Shown in pieces: positions 33,556-44,865 of a stretch of DNA of 64,000 nucleotides. The translations under genes and the position numbers were made by a program. Numbering within the stretch: the first letter of the stretch is position 1; the number at the start of each line of letters is the position of its first letter. The stretch lies in contig NC_135719.1 in NCBI RefSeq assembly GCF_964656455.1, positions 77,905,562 to 77,969,561 of the forward strand, written 5' to 3'. The notes beneath the pieces were generated by a model. It saw nothing but the letters and a program-made list of their open reading frames with translations, ran no database searches and was not told where the DNA came from. Source of the stretch: Halichoerus grypus. Taxonomy: Eukaryota; Chordata; Mammalia; Carnivora; Phocidae.

Positions 33556-33585
33556 GCAAATTTGGAGCCCAAAGTGACTGAAACC

Positions 33586-34524
33586 ATGGGGGTAGGAAAT
33601 AATTCGGTGGTGTCTGAGCTTGTGTTGGTGGGACTCACCAGTTCTTTGGAGATGCAGCTTGTCCTATTTCTAGTTTTCTCTGTGTTCTATATAACAGGTA
33701 TTTTAGGAAACCTCCTCATTGTGCTCACAGTGATCTCTGACTCCCATTTACACTCCCCCATGTACTTCCTGCTGGCCAACCTCTCCTTTATTGACATGTG
33801 GGTTTCCTCCATTGCAGCTCCCAAGATGATTTCTGATCTTTTCAAGGAGAGAAAAGTAATCTCTTTCCAAGGCTGCATTGCTCAGATGTTCTTCATTCAT
33901 GTTATTGGAGGAACTGAGATGGTTCTGCTCATTGCCATGGCCCTTGACCGTTATGTTGCCATATGCAGGCCTCTCCACTACCTGACCATCATGAACTTCA
34001 GAACTTGTATTTTACTCTTGGTGGTGGCCTGGACCATTGGAATCATCCACTCATTGATCCAACTTGTATTTGTTGTAAACCTGCCATTTTGTGGCCCCAA
34101 TGAAGTGGACAGCTTTTACTGTGATCTTCCTCGATTTATTAGGCTTGCCTGCACAGACACTTACAGATTGGAGCTCATGGTCACTGCCAATAGTGGTTTC
34201 ATCTCTCTGGGAACTTTTTTCATTTTGGTTATTTCCTATATCTTCATCTTGGTCATTGTTTGGCAACGTTCTTCAGGGGGCTCGTCCAAGGCTCTCTCTA
34301 CTCTGTCAGCTCACATCACAGTTGTGGTCTTATTTTTTGGTCCATGTATTTTCGTATACTCATGGCCATTTCCCACAGTGCCGGTGGATAAGTTCCTTGC
34401 CATTTTTGATGTAATTATTACCCCATTTCTGAACCCTGCCATCTATACTTTTAGGAATAAAGAGATGAAAGTGGCAATGAGGAGGATATTCAGTCAGGTG
34501 TTGAGCTCCAGGAAGCTGTTTTAA
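33586..34524 (+). CDS. OR4F-like: Olfactory receptor, OR4F subfamily-like (intact, 312 aa)
   Basis: Class A odorant receptor expected in the cilia membrane of olfactory neurons, signalling through G-olf. The frame is uninterrupted, and 312 residues is the usual OR length. Visible landmarks: N-glycosylation site NNS at residues 5-7, GN at 41-42 in helix 1, [13 protein letters not shown] at 55-67, [10 protein letters not shown] at 118-127 ending helix 3, extracellular cysteines C97, C169, C179 and C189, SY at 217-218 in helix 5, KALSTLSAH at 235-243 starting helix 6 and [12 protein letters not shown] at 280-291 in helix 7. I chose the ATG at 33586 because it sits in ACCATGG and aligns with the paralogue at 55805; reading from 33562 would need a TTG. 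The wording [23 protein letters not shown] and [10 protein letters not shown] matches OR4F members. The usual Y of MAYDRY is L here. A splice acceptor lies 30 bases upstream. The exact orthologue cannot be told from the sequence alone. Confidence 0.95.
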   Translation: MGVGNNSVVSELVLVGLTSSLEMQLVLFLVFSVFYITGILGNLLIVLTVISDSHLHSPMYFLLANLSFIDMWVSSIAAPKMISDLFKERKVISFQGCIAQMFFIHVIGGTEMVLLIAMALDRYVAICRPLHYLTIMNFRTCILLLVVAWTIGIIHSLIQLVFVVNLPFCGPNEVDSFYCDLPRFIRLACTDTYRLELMVTANSGFISLGTFFILVISYIFILVIVWQRSSGGSSKALSTLSAHITVVVLFFGPCIFVYSWPFPTVPVDKFLAIFDVIITPFLNPAIYTFRNKEMKVAMRRIFSQVLSSRKLF

Positions 34525-35375
34525 GTGATTTTGATATCAAGAAAGACAAGCATCTCTAACACTCCCTGACTGTGCTGCAGACATGAATCCAGCGAAACAC
34601 AGCACCATGGATGCTCTACTTACTAGTTTAATTATTAATTCCAGGATTTTCTTAATGAGTTTTCTGCCCACAGTCAAGGAGGATATGGTGTTCTTTCTTA
34701 TGTAATGTGATGGAATAAGAAGTATTAATATACATTTGTTTCCACATTTTCTCACTTCTCCTTGATGAGGATTTTGGACAGGACTTGCTCTTTTCCTACT
34801 CTGTGTTCCGAGGAGAATCCTCCCTTGTCAGATTTATTTTTGGGGTTTGTAATGCAGAATCTGAAGAAAAGTGCTTTGGAAATATTAAAAAATTGCCATT
34901 ATTAGAGATAGTGTTTTTTTTCTTTAGAGGTTCTACAGTGAGATGTGTGGGGGTAGCCATAGTGTGTGAAGAAAATAGATAAAAGACAAAAAGAGAATTT
35001 TAAAAAGATATTGTTGCCTATCTCTTACCTTTCAATATATATTGCCCTTTAGTAAAAAGCAAAGAACTAAAGTTATTTTGAATTATCTTTGTGTGTGCGT
35101 GTGTGTGTGTGTGTTTTATCACAACATCAACCTGAAATTGGATCACTGGGTTATAGCTTCTTAAGCTTTTCAACTAATGCATGAATTAAGCCTTATAATT
35201 ACTCCAATTCTTTCAAAAGCTGTATTCCTGTACTGTCACGGGATTTAAATAATGGGGGCCAGGTAATGGACAAAGACAATGACCTACTTAATAATTCTGT
35301 CCTAGGTAGTGCTAACTCTTGCCCTAATTATATTGAAATCAGCAATGATACCTCAGAGTTAGGTAAACTCTTTCC
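34525..35375. other. 3' flank of first OR gene
   Basis: Probable 3' UTR followed by unassigned sequence. A (GT)n run lies at about 35090-35115. Confidence 0.55.
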
Positions 35376-35377
35376 TT

Positions 35378-35665
35378 TTACAGTGCCATGGTTACAAGTA
35401 CACACTCTTGAGCCAGACCGCCTGATTTAAAAACTTAGCTTTGCATTTTACTAACACACAAATTGCTTACCCTAATATGCCTAAATTCTGTCATCTGTAA
35501 AATAGAGGTAAGTTGAACCATCTGGAATTTCTGATATTTGTTTTTGACTTAATTGATATGGTAAAGTTACCTTCCTCATAAGATTATAAGGATTGACCAA
35601 GTTAATATTTGTAAGGTACTTAAACAATTCTTGATCTATGGTGTTATGTAAGTGCCTGCTCAATA
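35378..35665 (+). repeat. MIR
   Basis: CACTCTTGAGCCAGACCGCC, TCTGTCATCTGTAAAATAGAG, CCTCATAAGATTATAAGGATT and AAGTGCCTGCTCAATAAA follow MIR order. Confidence 0.75.
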
Positions 35666-35810
35666 AAATGAAATAAAACATTAAAACCACTTCTCAGTTT
35701 TGATGACCTTCTTCCCTGCTGTCTACAAATTATTTCCTTTCCTTTCTAAGTCCATTCATCAGATCTTGATCAAGAACATACACTTTTCCTAACAGGACTG
35801 AAGTATTTTA

Positions 35811-35966
35811 TTTATTTATTTATTTATTTATATATTTGAGAGAGAGAGAGAGAGGGAGAGAGAGAGAGAGAAGAGGGAGCCTGACGCGGGGCTCGATCCC
35901 AGGACTCTGAGATCATGACCTGAGCCAAAGGCAGATGCTTAACCGCCTGAGCCACTCAGGCATCCC
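35811..35966 (-). mobile_element. CAN-SINE with GA-rich middle
   Basis: Flanks AGGACTGAAGTATTTTA (35794-35810) and AGGACTAAAATATTTTA (35967-35983). Confidence 0.94.
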
Positions 35967-36270
35967 AGGACTAAAATATTTTAAATGATAAAATTCCTTG
36001 AATATAGAGACTTCAAAATGCCGCAATTCAATTTACTTTCTACACTTTCTTTTATATTCAAATGCCTTCTTATGGGCTATGCATTAGTTCTAAGACGCTT
36101 GTTTTCGTTATCTATGGTGCTTTTTAATGTGCTGGAAGACGTTACCAAGCTGAGTAAGTTATAAAAAGTTCATAAATAGAAATTCAATTAATCAAAAAAG
36201 GTATTGAATCCTGTGTTCCTACCACAGGATTTAGAACATAGTAGAAAATTGTGTTAGAAGTATATAACCT

Positions 36271-36474
36271 GGGGTGCCTGAGTGGCTCAGTCGGTTAAGT
36301 GTTCCATTTGTGATTTTGACTCAGGTCATGATCTTGTGGGTCCTGGGATTGAGCCAGGTGTTGGGCTCTGCATGCAGCGTGGCGTCTGCTTGAGATTCTT
36401 TCCCTCTGCCCCTCCCCTCACGAGTGCATGCGTGCTCTCTCTCTCTAAAATAAGTAAATAAATCTTAAAAAAAA
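36271..36474 (+). mobile_element. CAN-SINE, older
   Basis: Head GGGGTGCCTGAGTGGCTCAG. Flanks AGAAGTATATAACCT and AGAAATATACAGCTT. Confidence 0.92.
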
Positions 36475-36489
36475 AGAAATATACAGCTT

Positions 36490-37059
36490 AATTGTAGGAA
36501 GGGGCAATCCATCTCTGAGGTAAAAAAATCACTGCAAGAAAGTAAGGGGTGTGGTAGGGAAGGCAGACTGAACAAAAGGGTTTGAGTAGAGGGAGTTCAT
36601 GAATTTGTGAATGTCAACCCCAAGAAACTTCCTATCTAAAGAAGTTGCCTCTTGCCTTTCTACTCCAGTCATTCTCTATCATATGCTTTGTTGAATGTCC
36701 CCATTTGAATGATTGTTTTGTTTTATTAATTATTTTTTGTTTCTGTCCACATGGAAAGAAGATCCATAACACAGAAAATATGATTTTTTGATCTTTGTAC
36801 CTAGACAGATGCTGGACCTACAGTGGGAAGTCCATAATTATTTGTTTTTGTCCAAAGAGCAAATGGTAAATAAAAGCTGAGAGGGAGAGAAACAACTCTT
36901 TCATTATGAATCACAAGGAATGCAAAGAAATAGGAAAAATCTAGTAGATTTAGCACAAATGTTAAACTTATTCAGGAAAACAAACTTGTGCAATCTAAAG
37001 TACATTTGTAGGTTACATATAAATAAGCACAAGGAAGAAAAGAAAAAAAAATCACCGAA
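36490..37059. other. No gene seen
   Basis: Unassigned AT-rich sequence. The small + frame at 36920-37147 shows no recognisable domain. Confidence 0.55.
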
Positions 37060-37600
37060 AATCACTTCACTCAAATATAATTGTCAAAATATTGTTACAT
37101 TTCTTTTAGGATTTTCCTTTATGCATTTGAAAAATCATACAAAATAGGACCACATTGTTCTACAATCCATTTAACAATATGATATGTAAGTCATTTAACA
37201 ATACTGATATTGGTCATTTAACAATATAATGTGTAAGTCTTTTTATGCTAATAAATCTACTTCTACCATGTAGTTCTCGGTCACTATATAGTAATCTATT
37301 GCACGGATATAGCCATATTGCTTTAGTCAATACTTCACTGCTGACATTTAAGTTATTACCAATTTTTAGTGTTCAACAACTCTGCTATGAAAGATATTGA
37401 TGTAGTTTTTTATATATACATGCCTTTGGTTACTTCCTCATAATAACAATAGAAATGAAATTGCTGTGCCAAAATGTATTTGTAAGGCTTGATTAAATAT
37501 GGCAAAAGTGCCTTCTAAAATGATCGGGTTGATTTAAAATTTCATCACCAGCAGTGAATTAGAGTATGAGTTTCTCCCATCTTTGCAAACAGAGGATATA
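37060..37600 (-). mobile_element. Old LINE-1 (L1M type), reversed
   Basis: ACATTTAAGTTATTACCAATT, GAAATGAAATTGCTGTGCCAA and TTTCATCACCAGCAGTGAATT match the reversed ORF2 end of an old L1. Confidence 0.65.
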
Positions 37601-37890
37601 TAATTAATTGAATCTTTGCAAATCTGAAAGAAAAAAATTTTATGTACTGATCTAATTGATTTTTTCTACTTCTTGTTATGAAATATTATGCATTTACAAA
37701 ATATGTAACATATATTTGAGGTAAAAAGCATAATAAAATAAATACCTGTGAGCCTATCTATCATTGCATCTACTTTCTCAACCTCTATCCCTTTACCTTG
37801 TTTTTCACCCAGAAACAATCATTATTCTGGATTTATTTTTATATTTCTTTTGCTTTTTTGAAAAATAATTTTATTAAAGAAGTATATATC

Positions 37891-38087
37891 TGGGCACCTG
37901 GGTGGCTCAGTTGGCTAAGCATCTGCCTTCGGCTCAGGTCATGATCCCAGGGTGCTGGGATCGAGTTCTGAGTAGGGCTCCCAGCTCAGCGAGGGGTCTG
38001 TTTCTCCCTCTGCCTCTCCTCCCACTCATATGCGCCCGCACTCTTTCTCTCGCAAAAATAAGTAAAATAATATTTAAAAAAATAAAT
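37891..38087 (+). mobile_element. CAN-SINE
   Basis: Head TGGGCACCTGGGTGGCTCAG. Flanks AAGTATATATC on both sides. Confidence 0.92.
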
Positions 38088-38167
38088 AAGTATATATCCA
38101 CAATCTTGTTTAATTTTTGCTCATTTTTAATGTTTGCATATATTCTTCTTTAAAAATGTATATAACT

Positions 38168-39486
38168 GTCTACAAGAGACTAATTTTGAACCTAAAGATA
38201 CATCAAGACTGAAAGTGAAGGGATGGAGAACCATCTTTCATGCCAACAGACCTCAAAAGAAAGCTGGGTCTGTTAGCCATTTGTATGTCTTCTTCAGAGA
38301 AGTGTCTTTTCATGTCTTCTGCCCATTTTTTGACTTGATTATTTGTTTTTTGGGTGTTGAGTTTGAGAAGTTCTTTATAGATCTTGGATACCAGCCCTTT
38401 ATCTGTAGTGTCATTTGCAAATATCTTCTCCCATTCCGTGGGTTGCCTCTTTGTTTTGTTGACTGTTTCCTTTGCTGTGCAGAAGCATTTATCTTGATGA
38501 AGTCCCAAAAGTTCATTTTTGCTTTTGTTTCACTAGCTTTTGAAGATGTATCTTGAAAGAAGTTGCTGTGGCCGATGTCAAAGAGGTTACTGCTTATGTT
38601 CTCCTCCAGGATTTTGATGGATTCCTGTTTCACATTGAGGTCTTTCATCTATTTTGAGTTTATCTTTGTATATGTTCATCATCATTAGCCATCAGGGAAA
38701 TTCAAATCAAAACCACATTGAGATACCACCTTACACCAGTTACAATGGCAAAAATGGACAGGGAAAGAAACAACAAATGTTGGAGGGTTGTAGAGAAAGG
38801 GGAACCCTCTTACACTGTTGGTGGGAAAGCAAGTTGGTATAGCCACTTTGGAAAACAATGTGGAGGTGCCTCAAAAAATTAAAAATAGAGCTACCCTATG
38901 ATCCAGCAATTGCACTCCTGGGTATTTACCCCAAAGACACAGATGTAGTGAAAAGAAGGGCCATATGCACCCCAATGTTCATAGCAGCAATGTCTGCAAT
39001 AGCCAAACTGCGGAAAGAGCCGAGATGCCTTTCAACAAATGAATGGATAAAGAAGATGTGGTCCATATATACAATGGAATATTACTCAGCCATCAGAAAG
39101 GATGAATACTCAACTTTTGCATCAACATGGATGGGACTGGAGGAGATTATGCTAAGTGAAATAAGTCAAGCAGAGAAAGTCAATTATCATATGGTTTCAC
39201 TTATTTGTGGAACATAAGGACATTAGGAGAAGAAGGGAAAAATGAAGTGGGGAATCAGAGGGGGAGATGAACCATGAGAGACTGTGGACTCTGAGAAATA
39301 AACTGAGGGTTTTAGAGGGGACGGAGGAGGGGGGATGGGTTAGCCCGGTGATGGGTATTAAGGAGGGCACGTATTGCATGGAGCCCTGGGTGTTATGCAT
39401 AAACAATGAATCATGGAACACTACATCAAAAAATAATGATGTATTGCATGGTGACTAACATAACATAATAAAAAAAATAAAAAAAT
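38168..39486 (+). mobile_element. LINE-1 in three parts (+, inverted, +) inside one target duplication
   Basis: Flanked by AAAATGTATATAACT at 38153-38167 and 39488-39502. 38168-38262 is + ORF2 sequence (CTACAAGAGACTAATTTTG). 38263-38674 is inverted ORF2 sequence (GACTTGATTATTTGTTTTTTG, GACTGTTTCCTTTGCTGTGC). 38675-39486 is + ORF2 end and 3' UTR with tail ATAACATAATAAAAAA. The inverted part and the final part are adjacent in a normal L1. Confidence 0.9.
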
Positions 39487-39502
39487 AAAAATGTATATAA
39501 CT

Positions 39503-39599
39503 TATTAGAACTCACTCAAGAAAGAATTATGAATATATTTTTAAAAGAATTTGTCTATTTTATCTTTACAGTTCTAAAATATACTGGCATAAAGTTTTC
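39503..39599. other. No gene seen
   Basis: Short unassigned stretch before a SINE. Confidence 0.5.
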
Positions 39600-39618
39600 T
39601 ATAGTAGTTTATTTTTTA

Positions 39619-39837
39619 TTTTTTATTTTTTATTTATTTATTTTTTTTAAAGATTTTATTTATTTATTTGAGAGAGAGAGACACAGCGAGAGAGGGAACA
39701 CAAGCAGGGGGAGTGGGAGAGGGAGAAGCAGGCTTCCCGCCGAGCAGGGAGCCTGATGCGGGGCTCGATCCCAGGACCCTGGGATCATGACCTGAGCCGA
39801 AGGCAGACGCTTAACGACTGAGCCACCCAGGCGCCCC
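39619..39837 (-). mobile_element. CAN-SINE
   Basis: Perfect 19-base duplication TATAGTAGTTTATTTTTTA (39600-39618, 39838-39856). Confidence 0.97.
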
Positions 39838-41261
39838 TATAGTAGTTTATTTTTTAAAAATGATATATTTATACCACGTTGATATATCCTTACTTGATTT
39901 TCTCTACTGCTCTGTCTCTCTCACTTTATTCCTCTCTCTGTGTATTATGTGTATTATTGAGGTATAATTGATATATAAAGAATTGCACATATTTAATGTG
40001 TACAATTTTATGAGTTTGGATATATGCAAACACTCATGATACCATCAGTACAATTAAAGTAATAGACAATATGAAACACCTCCCAAAGTTTCCTTGTGTC
40101 CCTTAATTTTACTTTACTTTTTTTTTTTTTTTTTGTGGTAAAACACATAACATGTCTACTCTTTTAACAAATTTTAAAGTGTACAATACCATATTATTAA
40201 CTACAAGCACTATGCTGTAGAGTGGATATCTAGAACTTATTCATCTAAAGGAACTGAAATTTTATACCCAATGGAAAACAACTCTCTATTTCCTAGCCCA
40301 TGACAATCACTATTGTATTCTCACTATTGTATTGTATTGACTATTTTACATACTTCATGTAAGTGGAATCCTGTAGTATTTGTCCTGTGGATGGCTATTT
40401 CACTTAGCATAATGTCCTCCAGTTTCATTCATGTTGTCACAAATGGCAGGATTTCCTTCCTTTCCAAAGCTAAATAATATTCCATTGAAGATGAGTATCA
40501 GATTTTCTTTCCGACTCATCTGTTGGTGGACACTTTGGTAGTTTCCATATCTTGGCTATTGTAAATAATGCTGCAATATATGTGGGAGTGCAGATATCTT
40601 TGAGATACTGATATGGTAATTCTATTCTTAATTTTTTGAAGGACCACTATACTTTGCATAAGGAATGTACCAATTTACATTCCCATCAATAGTGCCAAAG
40701 GGTTCCAATTTCTCCACATCCTCACCAACAGTTATGTTTTTCTTTCTTTCTTTTTCTTTTTAGATGGAGCAAACCACTTTATTTATATCTTTATAGCATA
40801 GTTTCCCATGTACTTCTTTTTTTTTTCCATGCAGAACGTGCCCTCTTTAATACCCATCACCATGTTTTTCTTTTTTTGATAATAGCCATCCTAATAGGTG
40901 TGAGGTGATAGCTCATTATAGTTTTGATTTGCATTTCTCTGATAATTAATGATGTTGAGCATATTTTCATATCCCTATTGACCATTTATATGATCTTGAG
41001 AAAGAAGAAATTTGGAGGCATCACACTTCCTAATTTCAAATTACTGATTTCAAATACTACAAGGCTACAATAATTAAAACAGTATGGTATTGGCATAAAG
41101 ACAGGCTTATAGAACAATGCAACAGACTATAGAGCCAAGACATAAACCCGTGTGTGTGTATGGTCAACTGATCCTTGACAAGAGTGCCAAGAATACACAA
41201 TGGGGAAAGGATAGTCTCTTTAACAAATTGTGTTGGAAAAACTGAATATCTACATGCAAAA

Positions 41262-41711
41262 TGTGAAAATTAATGCAGGGAAACCTCACCAAAATGGAGT
41301 AAGAAAGCCAATAGGTGGAGCTCTCATGTCTTACCACTTGTTGCCAATTTCAAATACAACAGAAAAAGAAGGTCTTTGCACTGGATAGTACTTTATTATC
41401 CCAGCAGAGGGAAAGAAGGTTTCTTCCGGGCAACAGCCCAGCCTACAAGGGACTGTCACAACTCAGCCAATGAGAAGCCACTATGGTTTGAACTCCCAGT
41501 TTACTCCAGTGCACTTTTGGTTTATAACAGCCCTTCCCAACCGCCACCCCCCGCCCCCCGAAAAAAAGTATTCCTCTCCTTTGTTCTCCAGATTCACCTA
41601 TGGCTTTGCTATAGACTGCATGTCCCTAATTGTAATTCTCTGCTATTCCTAAATAAACCCATTTTTTGCTGGTAAAATAAATGGCAACTTTATTTTTAAG
41701 GTTAACAACAA
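41262..41711 (+). mobile_element. Solo LTR (ERV-type) inside L1
   Basis: Separates L1 text CTACATGCAAAA from AATGGATCCCTAACTTACACC. Ends resemble TG...CA. AATAAA at 41652-41657 follows TCTCTGCTATTCCTA. No internal retroviral genes. Confidence 0.65.
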
Positions 41712-41778
41712 CAAGAATGGATCCCTAACTTACACCATACACAAAAATCAACTCACAATGGTTAAAAGCTTAAATGTC

Positions 41779-41975
41779 TGGGACGCCTGGGTGGCTCAGT
41801 CGGTTGAGCGTTTGCCTTTGGCTCAGGTCATGATCCCGGGGTGCTGGAATCAAGCCCAGCATCGGGCTCCCTGCTCAGTGCGGAGCCTGCTTCTCCCTCT
41901 GCCTGCCACTCCCACTGCTTGTGCTCTTTTTCTTTCTCTCTCTGACAAATAAAATCTGAAAAAAAAAAAAAAAAT
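41779..41975 (+). mobile_element. CAN-SINE
   Basis: Perfect duplication AAAAGCTTAAATGTC (41764-41778, 41976-41990). Confidence 0.96.
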
Positions 41976-42320
41976 AAAAGCTTAAATGTCCATCTGAAAC
42001 TATAAAACTTCTAGGAGGAGACAGAGGAAAAAAGTTTCTTGACATTGGTTTTGGCAATGATTTCTTGGACATAACATCAACATCACACAGGTAACAAAAA
42101 CAAAAATAAACAAGTGGGACTAAAAAGCTTCTGCACAGCAAAGGCAACAATCAACAGAGTCAAAAGACAACTTGTGGAATGGGAGAAAATACTTGTAAAC
42201 CATGTATCTCATAAGAGGTTAATTTATAAACTATATAAGGGACTCAAATAACTCAACAGCAAAAAACCAAATACCAAATTAAAAAATGGGCAAAGACCTA
42301 AGAGAATATATTTCTAGGGA

Positions 42321-42889
42321 GATTTTGTAGAAGAAATCATTGTTGTAAACAGTGGGATGTAGGAAAAATTTAATTACAAGTAGATAACATCATAGATTAT
42401 TTTGAGTTTTCACTTCATGAGCATAAATAAATTAAAAAAAAGAAATTAAATTATTTAGACAATTTTTTAAAAAGTTCCAAATTTCTAAGAAGAAAGGCTA
42501 GACTCTGCCCATAGTTTTCTGTTTAACATACTTAAATTTAACTTAGACATATTATTATCAAATTTTGGCACTGTTAAATTATACTTTTTAAAAAAACAGT
42601 ATATTAAGATTCATATACCATTTACATGACAAATAATACTTGAAGTTTATAACAATTATACAAATGCCTTTTACATATATACTCTGTAACATTATGCATA
42701 TAGCATGTTATGAATGGAATATAACTAATGACATTTAATGGAAAAGTTCTTTTATGATATTTAATAAAGAAGTAGCATTTATAGACAATAAAAGTTTTAT
42801 TGGCTTCTGAAAATAATGAGCAAAGAACTTGAACACACATTTTTCCAAAGAAGATATATAAGTATATAATTTTCTCTTGCTTGATCAAA
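42321..42889. other. No gene seen
   Basis: AT-rich. A short + L1 piece (CATTTTTCCAAAGAAGATAT) lies at about 42815-42862. Confidence 0.55.
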
Positions 42890-43117
42890 TTAACAAGAGT
42901 CTGTTTCTTGGTTTGCCTGTCTCTTTCTTTTTTCATTCCTTTTGCTTGTTTGTTTTGTTTCTTAAATTCCACATATGAGTGAAATATATGGTATTTGTCT
43001 TTCTCTGACTGACTTATTTCGCTTAGCATAATACTTTCTAGCTCCATCCATGTCATCGCAAATGGCAAGATTTCATTCTTTTATATGGCTCAGTAATATT
43101 CCATACATTGTATTTAT
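42890..43117 (-). mobile_element. LINE-1 3' fragment, reversed
   Basis: AAGAGTCTGTTTCTTGGTTT, AAATTCCACATATGAGTGAAA, ACTTATTTCGCTTAGCATAAT and TGGCTCAGTAATATTCCAT. Confidence 0.88.
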
Positions 43118-43410
43118 AAGGGGCCTTCAACTAGCGTCTGCTTTCATTAAGATACAAGTGTTTGGAAACCTATGGGTGGAAGCATATGGGCATAGCCATA
43201 TTCTTAACTCATTGAAACTACATTGTGTATAATGTGCCCTTCAGTTAATCTCTCCTTTCATTAAGTTATAAGTGTTTGTAAATGTATGTGTAGAAGTGTA
43301 ATGGCCTAGCTGTATGCTTCACTCATTGACACGACACTGTGTATAAATCGTTCAAGTAACATCTTCTTTCATTAAGATATATGTGTTTTCTATACCTTTA
43401 TGTCTTTAAA
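43107..43410 (+). repeat. Tandem array of unnamed ~112-bp repeat, about 2.5 units
   Basis: Three copies of CTTTCATTAAG start at 43141, 43255 and 43366 (spacings 114 and 111). Between them are corresponding segments such as AGTGTTTGGAAACC / AGTGTTTGTAAATG and CTCATTGAAACTACATTGTG / CTCATTGACACGACACTGTG. Related copies lie at 20321 (+) and 62041 (-). I do not recognise the family. Confidence 0.75.
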
Positions 43411-43738
43411 TAACACACAGATGGATTTTTAAAGTCCATTTTGTCTACAAATTCTTTATAAATATGTAAAACCTAGACAATAGTTCTACTTCATGGAATT
43501 CTTTTAACAGCTGATCATTGGTAAAGGCTATGTCTATGAGGGATTAACCATTTGAATACATTGATTAATTTTAAAAATTATTCTAAACTACATTAGAAAA
43601 ATTAGTCAAATATTTTTAAAATTAATATTTATTAAATATTGACTATGTGTTCTGCACTGTGTACCTCTGCTTGCTTGACTTTACTGGTCAGATTATGGCA
43701 GGGTGTGATGTTGGAGCCCATCAATTGTAATTCTTTGT
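43411..43738. other. No gene seen
   Basis: Unassigned AT-rich sequence. Confidence 0.6.
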
Positions 43739-43758
43739 TAGAGTTAATATGAGGAAAT

Positions 43759-43991
43759 CAGAGAGGGAGACAAACCATGAGAGACTCTTGACTCTGGGAA
43801 ACAAACTGAGGGTTGCGGAAAGGGAGATGGGTGAGGGGATGTGGTAAATGGGTTAAGGAGGCGGCATGGCCTTAAGGAGGGCACATGATGTGATGAGCAC
43901 TGAGTGTTATACACAACTAATGAATCATTGAACACTACATCAAAAACTAATGAGGCACTATATGTTGGCTAATTGAATTTAAATAAAAAAA
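43759..43991 (+). mobile_element. LINE-1 3' end, 233 bases, perfect target duplication
   Basis: AGAGTTAATATGAGGAAAT occurs at 43740-43758 and 43992-44010. Between them is only L1 3' UTR (GGAGACAAACCATGAGAGAC to TAATTGAATTTAAAT) and an A-rich tail. Confidence 0.96.
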
Positions 43992-44150
43992 AGAGTTAAT
44001 ATGAGGAAATAATTCCTAAACAATAATACCCAAAGATGCTGATAATAGAAGCAGAGGGAATGATTATAGGACAATGAAAGAAAAGCATAATAACCTCTTT
44101 TGTTAAATGTGGTCAAGGAAGGCTTTTATGGAAAAGATGTATTTATTTTA

Positions 44151-44357
44151 TTTTTTTTTAAATTTTTTTAAAGATTTTATTTATTTATTTGACAGAGAGA
44201 GAGACAGCGAGAGGAAATACAAGCAGGAGGAGTGGGAGAGGGAGAAGCAGGCTTCCCGCTGAGCAGAGAGCCCGATGAGGGACTCGATCCCGGGACCCCT
44301 GGGATCCTGACCTGAGCCAAAGGCAGATGCTTAACAACTGAGCCACCCAGGAGCCCC
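44151..44357 (-). mobile_element. CAN-SINE
   Basis: Flanks AAGATGTATTTATTTTA and AAGGTGTATTTATTTTA. Confidence 0.95.
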
Positions 44358-44704
44358 AAGGTGTATTTATTTTAAAACTTTCTGACATAATTCCTTTTAT
44401 ACTCCAGTAATTACCACTTTATAACTTGATAGCACTCTGATGAAAAATTTATGTAGTCTAAGGTCCTGGATTTTGAATTTTGTGGCACTAAAAGGCATCT
44501 AGAGAGCCAAAGTTGTTAAAGTGAGAGATAGTTTTTTGTCTTGTGGTTTTTCATTTGCTGTTACCTCCTTATTCTCATTGATTAGTGTTTTTGCCATGAA
44601 ATCTTTGTTAGTACTATAGTAGAGTAATACTGTTTCCCTTTCTATCTGCTTCTCAAGCATTCTGGTGTGTTGGATTTCTTAGATACTTCTACTGATTCAT
44701 TTTA

Positions 44705-44848
44705 TTTTTTATTTTATTATTTTTTAAAAAGTTTATGTATGTATGTACTTATTTATGTAAGTAACTTGTAGACTCAATGTGAGGGTGGAACTCATGACCC
44801 TGAGATTAAGAGTTGCACACTTTTCTGACTGAGCCAGCCAGGCGCCCC
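44705..44848 (-). mobile_element. Old short CAN-SINE
   Basis: Perfect duplication TCTACTGATTCATTTTA (44688-44704, 44849-44865), although the body is diverged and has GTAT repeats in its tail. Confidence 0.93.
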
Positions 44849-44865
44849 TCTACTGATTCATTTTA

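Larger units (their letters stand above)
39955..42320 (-). mobile_element. LINE-1 with inverted 5' segment, carrying an LTR and a SINE
   Basis: 39955-40970 is reversed 3' UTR and ORF2 end (TTGAGGTATAATTGATATAT, TTTCACTTAGCATAATGTCC, TTGCATTTCTCTGATAATTA). 40985-42320 is + ORF2 sequence (GAGGCATCACACTTCC, CACAATGGGGAAAGGATAGTC, AAAAAGCTTCTGCACAGCA). The + part ends where the reversed part begins in L1 order, as twin priming produces. The 41262 LTR and 41779 SINE came later. Confidence 0.78.

Noticed and set aside
33562..33585. Eight extra N-terminal residues for the first OR
   Set aside because: They need a TTG start; the ATG at 33586 has a strong context and matches the paralogue and family length.
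38134..38556. 140-codon frame on the + strand and a 101-codon frame opposite
   Set aside because: Both come from the L1 with an inverted segment; the minus frame is L1 ORF2 text.
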